From NCBI RefSeq assembly GCF_000215705.1, contig NC_015677.1, positions 1,562,001 through 1,626,000 on the forward strand: 64,000 bases of DNA, given 5' to 3'. The position numbers were made by a program, and so were the translations under genes. This stretch comes from Ramlibacter tataouinensis TTB310 (GTDB lineage: Bacteria; Pseudomonadota; Gammaproteobacteria; Burkholderiales; Burkholderiaceae_C). Positions 1 through 7,286 of the stretch are shown here, piece by piece. The notes beneath the pieces are model-generated. The model searched no databases and was not told the DNA's origin. It saw only the letters and a list, made by a program, of their open reading frames with translations. Numbering within the stretch: the first letter of the stretch is position 1; each line of letters starts with the position of its first letter.

Positions 1-10
1 ACTTCCATTG

Positions 11-583
11 ATGCAGCCGTACCAGCAACTGGCCATGCCGTTCCCGGCCGAACCCAGCCGTCGCCTGTTCGTGGGCCTGCAGCCCGACACCGCCACGCAG
101 CGGGCCATCGCCGCTTGGCGCGACGGCTGGGCCTGGGCCGCGCGCCCGTCGCTGGTGCCGGCCGAACGGCTGCACATCACCCTGTTCTTCCTGGGCGAGG
201 TGGCCACGCGCGACGAGCCTGCGCTACGCCAGGCCCTGGCCGCCACGCCCATGCCGCCCTTGTCGCTCGCACTGCGCACGCCGGCCGTCTGGCGCAATGG
301 CGTCGCCGTGCTGCTGCCCGACGAGCATGCTGGCCTGCGCGCGCAGCGAGAGCGCATGCGCCAGTCGCTGCAGCGCCACGGCTTCGCGTGCGGGGCCGAC
401 TGGCAGCCGCACCTGACCCTGGCGCGCAAGGCCGCCGGCGCCCGGCCCCCGGCCGGCCCGGCCGGCTTTGCTTTCACGCTGTACGAGTTCGCGCTGGTCT
501 GGTCGCAGCTGCCGCCGCTGGTGCCCGCAGCCCGGCATGTGGTGTTGGCGCGCTACCCGGCAGGAGTGCCGCCTGTCAACTGA
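11..583 (+). CDS. thpR: RNA 2',3'-cyclic phosphodiesterase (2H/LigT family)
   Basis: Predicted 190-residue cytosolic enzyme of the 2H phosphoesterase superfamily, which opens 2',3'-cyclic phosphates at RNA ends and can ligate 2'-5' tRNA halves in vitro. The two family signatures are visible: H55-I-T-L followed by FFLGE, and H134-L-T-L. Their spacing of about 80 residues is that of bacterial ThpR/LigT, and 190 residues is slightly above the usual 175-185. The ATG at 11 was taken; a TTG lies directly before it at 8. The upstream context is outside the window, so the ribosome binding site cannot be judged. The family call is firm; the physiological substrate is not known for the family in general. 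Confidence 0.88.
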   Translation: MQPYQQLAMPFPAEPSRRLFVGLQPDTATQRAIAAWRDGWAWAARPSLVPAERLHITLFFLGEVATRDEPALRQALAATPMPPLSLALRTPAVWRNGVAVLLPDEHAGLRAQRERMRQSLQRHGFACGADWQPHLTLARKAAGARPPAGPAGFAFTLYEFALVWSQLPPLVPAARHVVLARYPAGVPPVN

Positions 584-897
584 GCCCTGTGCTTGCTGCG
601 GACCGATGCGGCCGCCCGACACTCCAGGCTTGCCGCTTCAACCTTAAGAGCCAGTGACAGGTCCTTGGCACATCAGGCAAAAGCCATGATGTCCACCAGC
701 TTATCCACAGCTGAAAGAACTACCTCAAGTAACAAATAGACGCACTTAACGGGTGCTTTTTGTAATTTCTGAATCTAGAGTTGTTTCAGCGAGTGACGCT
801 CAGCAGTCAGAAACAGCGCAACTACGCGGGTAGTACGAGCTGAGGAGGCCATCTTCTCTCCTTGGTGTTTGCTTCACAAATTGACTGGAGAGTTACT
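584..897. other. Intergenic region upstream of the sulfite oxidase-family gene
   Basis: About 310 bases without a credible gene, noticeably richer in A+T than its flanks. It holds a perfect DnaA-box-like nonamer TTATCCACA at 701-709, itself framed by the short inverted repeat CAGC (697-700)/GCTG (710-713). It also holds a nested inverted repeat: TGTTTC 782-787 with GAAACA 810-815, enclosing AGCG 788-791 with CGCT 797-800. This is the likely promoter and leader region for the gene starting at 898; I could not pick a convincing -35/-10 pair. A weak GCAC/GTGC hairpin followed by TTTTTG near 751-768 might end the thpR transcript. Confidence 0.4.
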
Positions 898-2154
898 GTG
901 ACTCACGACGAATTGAAGGACGAGGCGGTCTATGACCGCGACCGGCTGGAGCGGCATCTGTGGCAAATACAGCGCACCACCGGCCTGGACCGGCGCAAGG
1001 TACTCAGGTTGTTCGCCTCGAGCCTGGCAGTCGGCGCAGCCGGAGGCATGGTCCCCGGGTCGATGCGGCAGGCTTCTGCCCAGCAGGCGCTCACCCCGAT
1101 CGTCAAGCCCACGCCAAGCGATCTCTTCTATACGCTGGGCACCAACCGGGAGATGCGCTGGGAAGCCATGCGCGGCCAGGACTACACGGTGCCCAACGAG
1201 CTTTTCTTCGTGCGCAACCACACCGTCACGCCCCGGCTGGCGGCCGACACCTGGCGCCTGCAGATCTTCGGCTCTGGCGTGGCGACACCCATCGAGCTGA
1301 CTTACGCGGACCTCCTGGACATGGAGTCCGTCACCCGGACCCGGGCCATCGAATGCGCAGGCAATGCGCGCAGTTTCTTCGGCTCGCAGCAGGGAACGCC
1401 AGCCCCGGGCACGCAGTGGAAGCTGGGCGCCATCGGCGTGGCCGAATGGGAGGGTGTCCCGCTATGGAAGGTGCTGAAGAAGGCCGGGGTCAAGCAAACG
1501 GCCGTGGACATCATGCCCCAGGGCCTGGACAACCCGGTGACCGGCCAGGGCAATGTGCGCCGGCCCCTGCCGATCGAAAAGGCGCTCGACAAGGACACGC
1601 TGCTCGTCTTCCGCATGAACGGGGAAGTCCTGCCGCCTGACCATGGCCATCCGGTGCGCCTGCTGGTTCCTGGCTGGGGGGGCATCTCCAGCATCAAGTG
1701 GATCGGCAGCATCGAAGTGTCGGAAACGCCCCTGTTCTCGCCCTGGAACACCACGCAGTACCGCTTCTTCGGTCCGGAATATGCCCCCGACTTCCCGCCT
1801 GTCACGACCCACAAGGTCAAGAGCGCCCTGGAGCTGCCGTTTCCGGCCACGCTGCAAGCGGGGCGCAACATGCTGACCGGGCGTTCCTGGACCGGCAGCG
1901 GAAAGAAGATCCACCGGGTGGAGGTCAGCTTCGACGGCGGCTTCAACTGGGTCCGCGCGCGGACCTCCGGTCCGGACAAGGAGCAGGCCTGGACGCGCTG
2001 GACGGTGATGTGGGACGCCATGCCGGGCCATTACACCGTCAAGGTCCGCGCGACCGACAGCGACGGCCTGGTCCAGCCCGACAGCCTCCCCTTCAACTCG
2101 CAGGGCTACTCCTTCTGGGCGGTGGTGAACCATCCGGTGACGGTGAACGCGTAG
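898..2154 (+). CDS. Tat-exported sulfite oxidase-family molybdenum enzyme
   Basis: 418-residue oxidoreductase of the sulfite oxidase family, expected to carry a Mo-pterin cofactor and to act in the periplasm. Residues 31-39 (DRRKVLRLF, twin arginine R32-R33) followed by an Ala/Gly-rich hydrophobic stretch form a Tat signal. The conserved Mo-ligating cysteine is C153 in IECAGNARSFFG, and the C-terminal dimerization domain (VEVSFDGGFNWVRA region) is present. The GTG at 898 was chosen because GGAGAG at 887-892 lies five bases before it; earlier TTG/GTG codons at 862/865 lack this. It resembles SoxC and SorA enzymes, but no soxD, cytochrome or other sox gene is adjacent, so a specific role in thiosulfate oxidation is not supported. 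Its convergent neighbour encodes a periplasmic rhodanese, which fits a sulfur theme. Confidence 0.85.
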   Translation: MTHDELKDEAVYDRDRLERHLWQIQRTTGLDRRKVLRLFASSLAVGAAGGMVPGSMRQASAQQALTPIVKPTPSDLFYTLGTNREMRWEAMRGQDYTVPNELFFVRNHTVTPRLAADTWRLQIFGSGVATPIELTYADLLDMESVTRTRAIECAGNARSFFGSQQGTPAPGTQWKLGAIGVAEWEGVPLWKVLKKAGVKQTAVDIMPQGLDNPVTGQGNVRRPLPIEKALDKDTLLVFRMNGEVLPPDHGHPVRLLVPGWGGISSIKWIGSIEVSETPLFSPWNTTQYRFFGPEYAPDFPPVTTHKVKSALELPFPATLQAGRNMLTGRSWTGSGKKIHRVEVSFDGGFNWVRARTSGPDKEQAWTRWTVMWDAMPGHYTVKVRATDSDGLVQPDSLPFNSQGYSFWAVVNHPVTVNA

Positions 2155-2180
2155 CCAGCCGGCGGCCGCGCAAGCGGCCT

Positions 2181-2222
2181 CCCAAAGAAAATGCCCCGCC
2201 TGAGCGGGGCATTTTCTTTGGG
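2181..2222. terminator. Bidirectional intrinsic terminator
   Basis: A perfect 19-base-pair stem: 2181-2199 (ending in GCCCCGC) pairs with 2204-2222 (starting GCGGGGC) around the loop CTGA. The arms carry A-rich/T-rich outer parts (AAAGAAAA and TTTTCTTT), so each strand reads as a GC hairpin followed by a U-rich tract. It sits between the convergent sulfite oxidase-family gene and the rhodanese-fusion gene and should stop both transcripts. Confidence 0.92.
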
Positions 2223-2259
2223 CCCGCCGCCGTGCAGAGATTGCAGGGCGGGCGGACGG

Positions 2260-3450
2260 TCAGTGCATCGTGTCGATCTTCAGGCCGGCGCTGCGCCACT
2301 CGGGAAAGCCGCCGCGGAACCAGTGGACCCGCGTGTACCCGGCCTTGAGGGCGGCATGGCTGGCCTTGAAGCTCTTCCAGCATTCGGCTCCATTGCAGGA
2401 AAAAATCAACGGGGTGCCGCGGTCGTTCGGGAGCTGGGCCAGGTCGAACTGGTCGTCGGCTGCCTTGAAGTCGGCGTCCTTCGCGCTCTTTTCCACGTAG
2501 GGGACGAGCTTGGCCCCGGGGATATGGCCCGCCTTGAACTCCACCTCGGTGCGCGTGTCGACGAAGACCGCGCCGGCCTCCATCAGCTGCTTGACCCCCT
2601 GGGCGTCCAGCAGGGTGGCGCCAGGCAGGCTGCGCGGGGTGAAGTAGCCCAGCGTGGAGACATAGTCGAAGTCGCTCGCCGCCATGGGCACCAGGGCGGC
2701 GCCGGCCTGGGTCACGCCGGGGCCTGTGGCCAGTGCGGCGCGCAGCGCTTCCACGCCGGGCCGTGTGCCGTTCTTGATCGCGACCGACAACGCCGGAGCT
2801 GTGCGGGTCTCCATCAGTATCTTGATCTTCTCGCCATTGGCCGCCCAGCGGTCGAACACCGACCGCTCCACGGCGACCGCATCGCAGCGCCGCACCTGGA
2901 GGCACAGCAGCAGCGCGTCCTGGTAGCGGGTTTCGTACAGCGTGGCGAAGTGGCTCTTGAGCGTCGTGTTCGCGGCGTTGAGTTCGCCGCGCAGGAGGTA
3001 GGTGACCAGGCTGTCCTGCAGCGGCAGCCCCAGGCGCTTGCCCTTGAGTGCCTTCAGGCTGTCGACCGCGCCGTCGGCGCTGGTGACCAGCACCGCCTGC
3101 ACGGGGCGGTCGATGCCCAGCACGGGGGTGTAGCCATAACGCACGGCGCTGCCGATCACGTGGGCCGGGGCGATGAAGACATCAGGAATCTTCGAGCGCG
3201 TCGCACCCAGGTCCGCACCCGCGTCGGTGGACAGCAGGATGTTCATGTCGGCCAGTTTTTCCTTGCGCAAGGCCTGCTCGATCGCGCTTTTCCAGGAAAG
3301 GTAGACGGAGTAGCGGGACTGCTCGCCCTGGTCGCCGGGGTTGATCAGGATCTTGGTCTGGGCATGTGCGTCGGTTCCTGGCAGGAACGCAGCGGACAGC
3401 GCGGCAGCCAGGATGGTCGTCGCGTAGAGCTTGGTCGTGGGTTTTTTCAT
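2260..3450 (-). CDS. Periplasmic PhnD-like binding domain fused to a rhodanese domain
   Basis: 396 residues. A classic Sec signal peptide (KK, hydrophobic stretch, cleavage near AHA-QT about residue 31) is followed by a PhnD/periplasmic-binding-protein-like domain (about 32-270; QTKILINPGDQGEQSRYSVY start) and a C-terminal rhodanese domain (about 280-396). The rhodanese loop reads C352-N-G-A-E-C357-W, with two cysteines and a tryptophan, unlike the usual CxxGxR loop; it resembles the CxxCW type found in some periplasmic rhodanese-like proteins. The acidic binding-loop motif FVDTRTEVEFKAGHIPGA is intact. It is the last gene of a three-gene operon, 48 bases after the VWA lipoprotein gene. A sulfur or thiol transfer role in the periplasm is inference; the ligand of the N-terminal domain is unknown. 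Confidence 0.8.
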   Translation of the reverse strand: MKKPTTKLYATTILAAALSAAFLPGTDAHAQTKILINPGDQGEQSRYSVYLSWKSAIEQALRKEKLADMNILLSTDAGADLGATRSKIPDVFIAPAHVIGSAVRYGYTPVLGIDRPVQAVLVTSADGAVDSLKALKGKRLGLPLQDSLVTYLLRGELNAANTTLKSHFATLYETRYQDALLLCLQVRRCDAVAVERSVFDRWAANGEKIKILMETRTAPALSVAIKNGTRPGVEALRAALATGPGVTQAGAALVPMAASDFDYVSTLGYFTPRSLPGATLLDAQGVKQLMEAGAVFVDTRTEVEFKAGHIPGAKLVPYVEKSAKDADFKAADDQFDLAQLPNDRGTPLIFSCNGAECWKSFKASHAALKAGYTRVHWFRGGFPEWRSAGLKIDTMH

Positions 3451-3498
3451 GATGAATGCCTCTTGTTGGTAGACGGCTGCAGCCAGCCGCGCCGGGTG

Positions 3499-4176
3499 CT
3501 AATTGGCTTTGAAGATGCGGTCCAGGTGTTCCATGTCGTTGACCACCTTCCAGTCGGCCGCGCCGGCCGTACGGGCGCGTTTTTCCCACCACTCGAGTCG
3601 GCCCAGGTAGCGGCGGGGATCGACGTTGTCGGTCTCCAGCTTGGTGACGTTGACGGCCACCAGGTGGATGCCATCGAGCTTGAGCGGGATGTTGTTGCGC
3701 TGCGTCTTGTCGTCCAGCTCCTCCTGCATGTCCGAGAAGATGACGATGGTCTTCTTGCCCGCCTGGGTCTCGTTCAGGTACTCCGCAGCCTGGATCACGC
3801 CGCCGGTAATGTCGGTGTAGCGGCTTCCCTTGGAGGTCTGCACCGTCTTGGAGAAGTCCGCGAACTGCTGGCTGAACGCGCGCTTTTGCGTGTTGACGGC
3901 CATGGGGTCGCGGCCCAGGCTGACCTTGGCCACGATGCTCTTCTCGCTGAAGCTGCGGCTCTGGACCTGGCCGATGGCCAGCGAATCGCCGGGGTTGATC
4001 GTGCCCAGCAGGTAATTGACCATGGCCTGCGCCTTGCCCAGCTCCTTGGCGTACGTGCCTGACGTGTCGATCAGCACGTAAACGGCCTGGTGCCGGTTGA
4101 CCTGCGGCCCGCAGGACGCGAGGAGGGGCAGCGCCGCCGCAAGCAGCAGGCGCCTGCGCCGCAACGGGGCGCTCAT
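3499..4176 (-). CDS. VWA-domain lipoprotein
   Basis: 225 residues with a lipoprotein signal: four arginines, a hydrophobic stretch and the lipobox L-A-S-C22, so it should be lipid-anchored in the envelope. The mature part is a von Willebrand factor A domain. The metal-ion-dependent adhesion site is intact as D37-T-S39-G-T41, with a later TDITGG segment and the FSDMQEE strand/loop typical of the fold. The start overlaps the stop of the upstream membrane-protein gene by four bases (ATGA), indicating translational coupling. The MIDAS suggests divalent-metal-dependent binding to a partner, perhaps the adjacent membrane protein. No experimentally known homologue is recognised. Confidence 0.8.
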   Translation of the reverse strand: MSAPLRRRRLLLAAALPLLASCGPQVNRHQAVYVLIDTSGTYAKELGKAQAMVNYLLGTINPGDSLAIGQVQSRSFSEKSIVAKVSLGRDPMAVNTQKRAFSQQFADFSKTVQTSKGSRYTDITGGVIQAAEYLNETQAGKKTIVIFSDMQEELDDKTQRNNIPLKLDGIHLVAVNVTKLETDNVDPRRYLGRLEWWEKRARTAGAADWKVVNDMEHLDRIFKAN

Positions 4177-5657
4177 CGCGTCTTCCCCGACGGCAGCTCG
4201 CCGAATGCACTCGCCGGGCTGAGCTGCGACATGCGCGGGCCGGCGCCGCGGTGGCCGGCCACCCAGCGCTCGACCGCCAACGGGGCGAAGATCAGCACGT
4301 CATAGAGCATGATCGTGAAGCGGCCGAGTTCCTTGACGGCGATGGCCAGGAAGCGCAGCGCGAACGCCAGCGCGTGCATCACCATGTCGAGCAGCGCGCC
4401 GAGCACGGTGCGGCCCGTGTTGACGAAATGCTCCAGCGGGATCGCGACGAACGCCAGGGCGAACGGCAAGGTGAATCCCAGCACCATCTGCCCGATGGTG
4501 GGAATGCGCATGACCCAGCTGGCTTCGGCCGGAGCCGCGGCGGCGCCTGCGCCCGCTGCGGCGCTCAGCTGCTGCTTGAGCGCCATGCCGGCCGCGATGA
4601 TCTCGTCGCGCATCACCGCCAGGGCGACTTCGAAGCCCGCCAGCACCAGCAGGACCGTGAGCGAGGCCCACATCAGGCGGCGGCGCATCTTCTCGGTCAG
4701 GTTGCCCAGGGGCAGCAGGCGGGTGAAGTGGAGCATCTCCATCAGGAACAGGCCCATCAGCGCCTCGAACAGGATGATGACCAGCGCCGCCAGTTCGGAG
4801 GCCTGCATGTTGCCCGCGATGTAGTCGCCGCCGCCGACCATTGCCGCCATGGGCAGGGCGATCAGCTTGTAGTTGATGTAGGCGCCGCCCACGGCGATCA
4901 GCATGATCAGGCCGGACACGAAGAACTGCGTGGCGGCCGAGGTGGTGAGCGCGTGCGTGATGTCCTTGCCGCGGGCATGGATCTTGTCGAGCTTGAGCAC
5001 ATTGGCGTCGATCCGCGCCGCGCTGTCCTTGAGACTGGTGATGTTGCCGTTCACCTGCGTGAGCGTCTGGCTGACCGAGCGCCAGAACGGCAGGAAGCCG
5101 TTGAGGATGCGATGCCGCTCCTTGGCCGTCCCGCGGTATTCCGCGATGACCTTGGCATAGATGTCATCCAGCGCCTTGCGGATCTCGCCCAGGATGCGCT
5201 GCACCATCCCATCGCTCGACGGCTTGATCTTGGCGATCGCCTCGACGGCGTTGACCCATTCCGGCGGGGGCGGGGGCACCTCGCCGCTCTTCTTGTAGTC
5301 CTCCTCGATCTGCGTGATCTGATCCATCAGCTTGCGCTGCAGGGCCGGATAGCCCTCCAGATCCCGCTGCACAAGGGCGGAGACGCGCTCCAGGTCGCGC
5401 TCGACCCCCTTGCCGACCTCATGGGCGGCCTGCGCGAACAGCACTTCGCGGTTGCGATGGTGCAGGCGCTGGGCTGTCTTGCTCAGCCAACGCGCACTCA
5501 GCTTCAGCGGGTTGGAAACGGACCGCGCCGCTCCTCTGATGAGTTCGTGCACGGGCTTGCGTGCCATGTAGAGGAACGGCATCCCGATCAGGAACAGGAA
5601 CGCGACGGACAGCAAAAGCCGGTCCGGCCATATCAAGAGCGACTCCAGGGGCAACAT
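4173..5657 (-). CDS. Polytopic inner-membrane protein, first gene of the VWA/rhodanese operon
   Basis: 494 residues, not assignable to a named family. One membrane segment near residues 12-31 is followed by a charged, helix-rich region of about 200 residues (predicted soluble; VERDLERVSALVQRDLEGY, coiled-coil-like). Then come several hydrophobic segments (about 238-265, 280-305, 320-342, 382-405, 415-450), and a Pro/Ser C-terminus. The start ATG at 5657 is preceded on the minus strand by GGAGAGGAG, a strong Shine-Dalgarno; longer versions lack this. It overlaps the VWA gene by four bases. The topology (long soluble loop between membrane anchors) suggests a scaffold or sensor-like membrane component, but nothing visible gives an activity. 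Confidence 0.72.
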   Translation of the reverse strand: MLPLESLLIWPDRLLLSVAFLFLIGMPFLYMARKPVHELIRGAARSVSNPLKLSARWLSKTAQRLHHRNREVLFAQAAHEVGKGVERDLERVSALVQRDLEGYPALQRKLMDQITQIEEDYKKSGEVPPPPPEWVNAVEAIAKIKPSSDGMVQRILGEIRKALDDIYAKVIAEYRGTAKERHRILNGFLPFWRSVSQTLTQVNGNITSLKDSAARIDANVLKLDKIHARGKDITHALTTSAATQFFVSGLIMLIAVGGAYINYKLIALPMAAMVGGGDYIAGNMQASELAALVIILFEALMGLFLMEMLHFTRLLPLGNLTEKMRRRLMWASLTVLLVLAGFEVALAVMRDEIIAAGMALKQQLSAAAGAGAAAAPAEASWVMRIPTIGQMVLGFTLPFALAFVAIPLEHFVNTGRTVLGALLDMVMHALAFALRFLAIAVKELGRFTIMLYDVLIFAPLAVERWVAGHRGAGPRMSQLSPASAFGELPSGKTR

Positions 5658-5978
5658 GTTTTCTCCTCTCCGACTTGCATTCATTGATGGCGCTGGCAAC
5701 CCCATGCAAATGGACGCCGCGCCCCCATACCGAGCTTTTTCCTGCTCTTCCTTAATGACTCAGCCGCGTCATCCTAGGATGAGAAGGATTTGCTGTCGCG
5801 CTGCAAATCCGCAGCAGTGCACGGTTGCAACGAAAGCCGCGCGTATTCGCATCACTATTAATATTTGTTACATATTCAATGTTTCGTCGCAAGTCTTGGC
5901 GACAAGCTTTTGTCCGACATCGGGGTGTCCGGGCGTCCTTTAACTTGACTCCAGCTGTTTTCATGCGGAGCCTTTTTG
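5658..5978. promoter_or_regulatory. Divergent promoter region with a 14-bp palindrome
   Basis: About 320 bases between the divergent membrane-protein operon (minus) and the PEBP-family gene (plus). The stretch 5840-5890 is markedly A+T-rich (CACTATTAATATTTGTTACA), standing out in this GC-rich window, and is the best place for promoters. A perfect 14-base palindrome TCATCCTAGGATGA lies at 5769-5782, about 110 bases before the minus-strand operon, and is a candidate operator. No open reading frame here looks coding. Confidence 0.45.
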
Positions 5979-6623
5979 ATGCTGGAGAAATTGCCGGGGG
6001 CCGTCGGCCACGTGCTGCGCCATCGCCGCGCCGGGTTGGACAAGATCGCCTTCCACCACAGCGGCTTGCGCGCCGGACTGGCGGCGATCCAGGTCAGCAG
6101 CCTGGCTTTTGCCGACCACATGCCCATCCCGGCGCGTTACACGGCCGATGGCGAGGGCCTGTCACCGCCGCTGCAGTGGCAGGGCGTTCCTGCGGGCACG
6201 GCCTCCCTGGTGCTCATCGTCGAGGACGCCGATGCGCCCACGCCGCAGCCGCTGGTGCATGCCATCGTGGTCGACCTGGCGCCCGAGGACGGTGCCCTGG
6301 CCGAGGGAGCGCTCCAGAGCGCCGACCATGAGGGTACGGCCGACGTGCACGAGGGCCGCAACTCCTACTTCCGCGCCGGCTGGCTGCCGCCCGACCCGCC
6401 GCCGGGCCACGGCTCGCACCGCTACGCCTTCCAGTTGTTCGCGCTGGGGCCGGGCGCGCCTTTCAGCGGCACGCCCGGCCGCGATGCGGTGATGGACGAG
6501 GTACGCGCGCGCGCCCTGGCCAGCGGGCTGTTGATCGGTACCTATGCCCGGCCCGACGGCTCGATCAAGGCCGGCGAAGGCGCCAAGGCAGCGGCCGTCA
6601 CGGCGGCGGTGCCGCCCCACTGA
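5979..6623 (+). CDS. YbhB/YbcL family PEBP-like protein
   Basis: 214-residue protein of the phosphatidylethanolamine-binding/Raf-kinase-inhibitor-like family. The bacterial signature elements are visible: ARYTADGEGLSPPLQW near the start of the domain, VEDADAP (the conserved acidic/proline ligand-pocket loop) and GSHRYAFQLFAL in the second half. An N-terminal extension of about 35 residues (rich in R and H, no signal peptide) precedes the domain. The ATG at 5979 has GCGGAG upstream and was preferred to the TTG at 5976. The family binds small anionic ligands; its role in bacteria is not settled, and nothing nearby defines it. Confidence 0.85.
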   Translation: MLEKLPGAVGHVLRHRRAGLDKIAFHHSGLRAGLAAIQVSSLAFADHMPIPARYTADGEGLSPPLQWQGVPAGTASLVLIVEDADAPTPQPLVHAIVVDLAPEDGALAEGALQSADHEGTADVHEGRNSYFRAGWLPPDPPPGHGSHRYAFQLFALGPGAPFSGTPGRDAVMDEVRARALASGLLIGTYARPDGSIKAGEGAKAAAVTAAVPPH

Positions 6624-6661
6624 CGACCGCGTTGCCGCGGCTGCGGCCGCTATGCTGCGAT

Positions 6662-7213
6662 GTGGACGACCTGCGCCAACTCACCGGCTTCTTTCCTTTC
6701 GAAGGCCGGCTCGAAGCCATCCTGCTGCGGCCGGCGCGGGGCACGCCCGTGCACAGCGCTCCAGCGGCCGAAGCCCTGGCCGGCCGCGGACTGGCCGGCG
6801 ACCGCAGCGCGGCGGGCCGCGGGGGCGGCAAGCGCCAGGTGACGCTGCTGCAGGCCGAGCACCTGCCGGTGCTCGCGGCCTTGCTGCGGCGTGACGCCAT
6901 CGATCCCGCACTGCTGCGGCGCAACCTGGTGGTCTCGGGCCTGAACCTGCTGGCGGCGCGCTCGCTGTTCGCCGACCGGCCGCTCGCGCTGCGCATCGGC
7001 GATGCCGTGCTGCTGGAGGTGACGGGTCCTTGCGAGCCCTGTTCGAAGATGGAAGCCGCCCTGGGCCCCGGCGCGTACAACGCCTTGCGCGGCCATGGCG
7101 GGGTGACGGCACGGGTGCTGGCCGGCGGCCGCGTCAGCGTCGGGATGCGCTGCCGGCCTGTGCAGATGCCTGATGGATTGGAGCGGGCGATGGGAATCGA
7201 ACCCACGTCTTGA
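6662..7213 (+). CDS. MOSC-domain protein
   Basis: About 183 residues with a MOSC (MOCO sulfurase C-terminal) domain: GLAGDRS, QVTLLQAEHLPVL, RRNLVVSGLNLL, the conserved cysteine in TGPCEPCSKME, and GHGGVTARVLAGG. MOSC domains handle sulfur or bind molybdenum cofactor, as in YiiM/YuaD-type proteins. The GTG at 6662 was chosen as the first start giving a sensible N-terminus; a TTG at 6632 would add ten residues. The last eleven codons run antisense through the 3' half of the tRNA-Gly gene and end in AMGIEPTS, a peptide that merely reflects tRNA sequence. The functional domain ends before the overlap. Confidence 0.82.
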   Translation: MDDLRQLTGFFPFEGRLEAILLRPARGTPVHSAPAAEALAGRGLAGDRSAAGRGGGKRQVTLLQAEHLPVLAALLRRDAIDPALLRRNLVVSGLNLLAARSLFADRPLALRIGDAVLLEVTGPCEPCSKMEAALGPGAYNALRGHGGVTARVLAGGRVSVGMRCRPVQMPDGLERAMGIEPTS

Positions 7214-7252
7214 GCTTGGGAAGCTCAGGTCCTGCCATTGAACGACGCCCGC
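7179..7252 (-). tRNA. tRNA-Gly (anticodon CCC)
   Basis: Read on the minus strand the sequence folds as a complete tRNA. The acceptor stem GCGGGCG/CGCCCGC is at 7246-7252 and 7183-7189, the anticodon stem TGAGC/GCTCA encloses the loop TTCCCAA (anticodon CCC), and the T arm contains GGTTCGATTCC. The 3' CCA is genomically encoded (7179-7181 on the plus strand reads TGG). Length 74 nt including CCA. The 3' half lies antisense within the end of the MOSC gene. Confidence 0.96.
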
Positions 7253-7286
7253 GTGGCCACGAAGTGTACAAGCTCCGTTCCTGCCG

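Noticed and set aside
701..709. Perfect DnaA box TTATCCACA, possible replication origin
   Set aside because: Only one box was seen, no cluster, no adjacent dnaA or dnaN, so an isolated match in an AT-richer intergenic region is the better reading.
862..2154. Calling the molybdoenzyme SoxC
   Set aside because: It shares the family fold, but neither SoxD nor other sox genes flank it, and the N-terminal part lacks several SoxC-typical segments; only the family is supportable.
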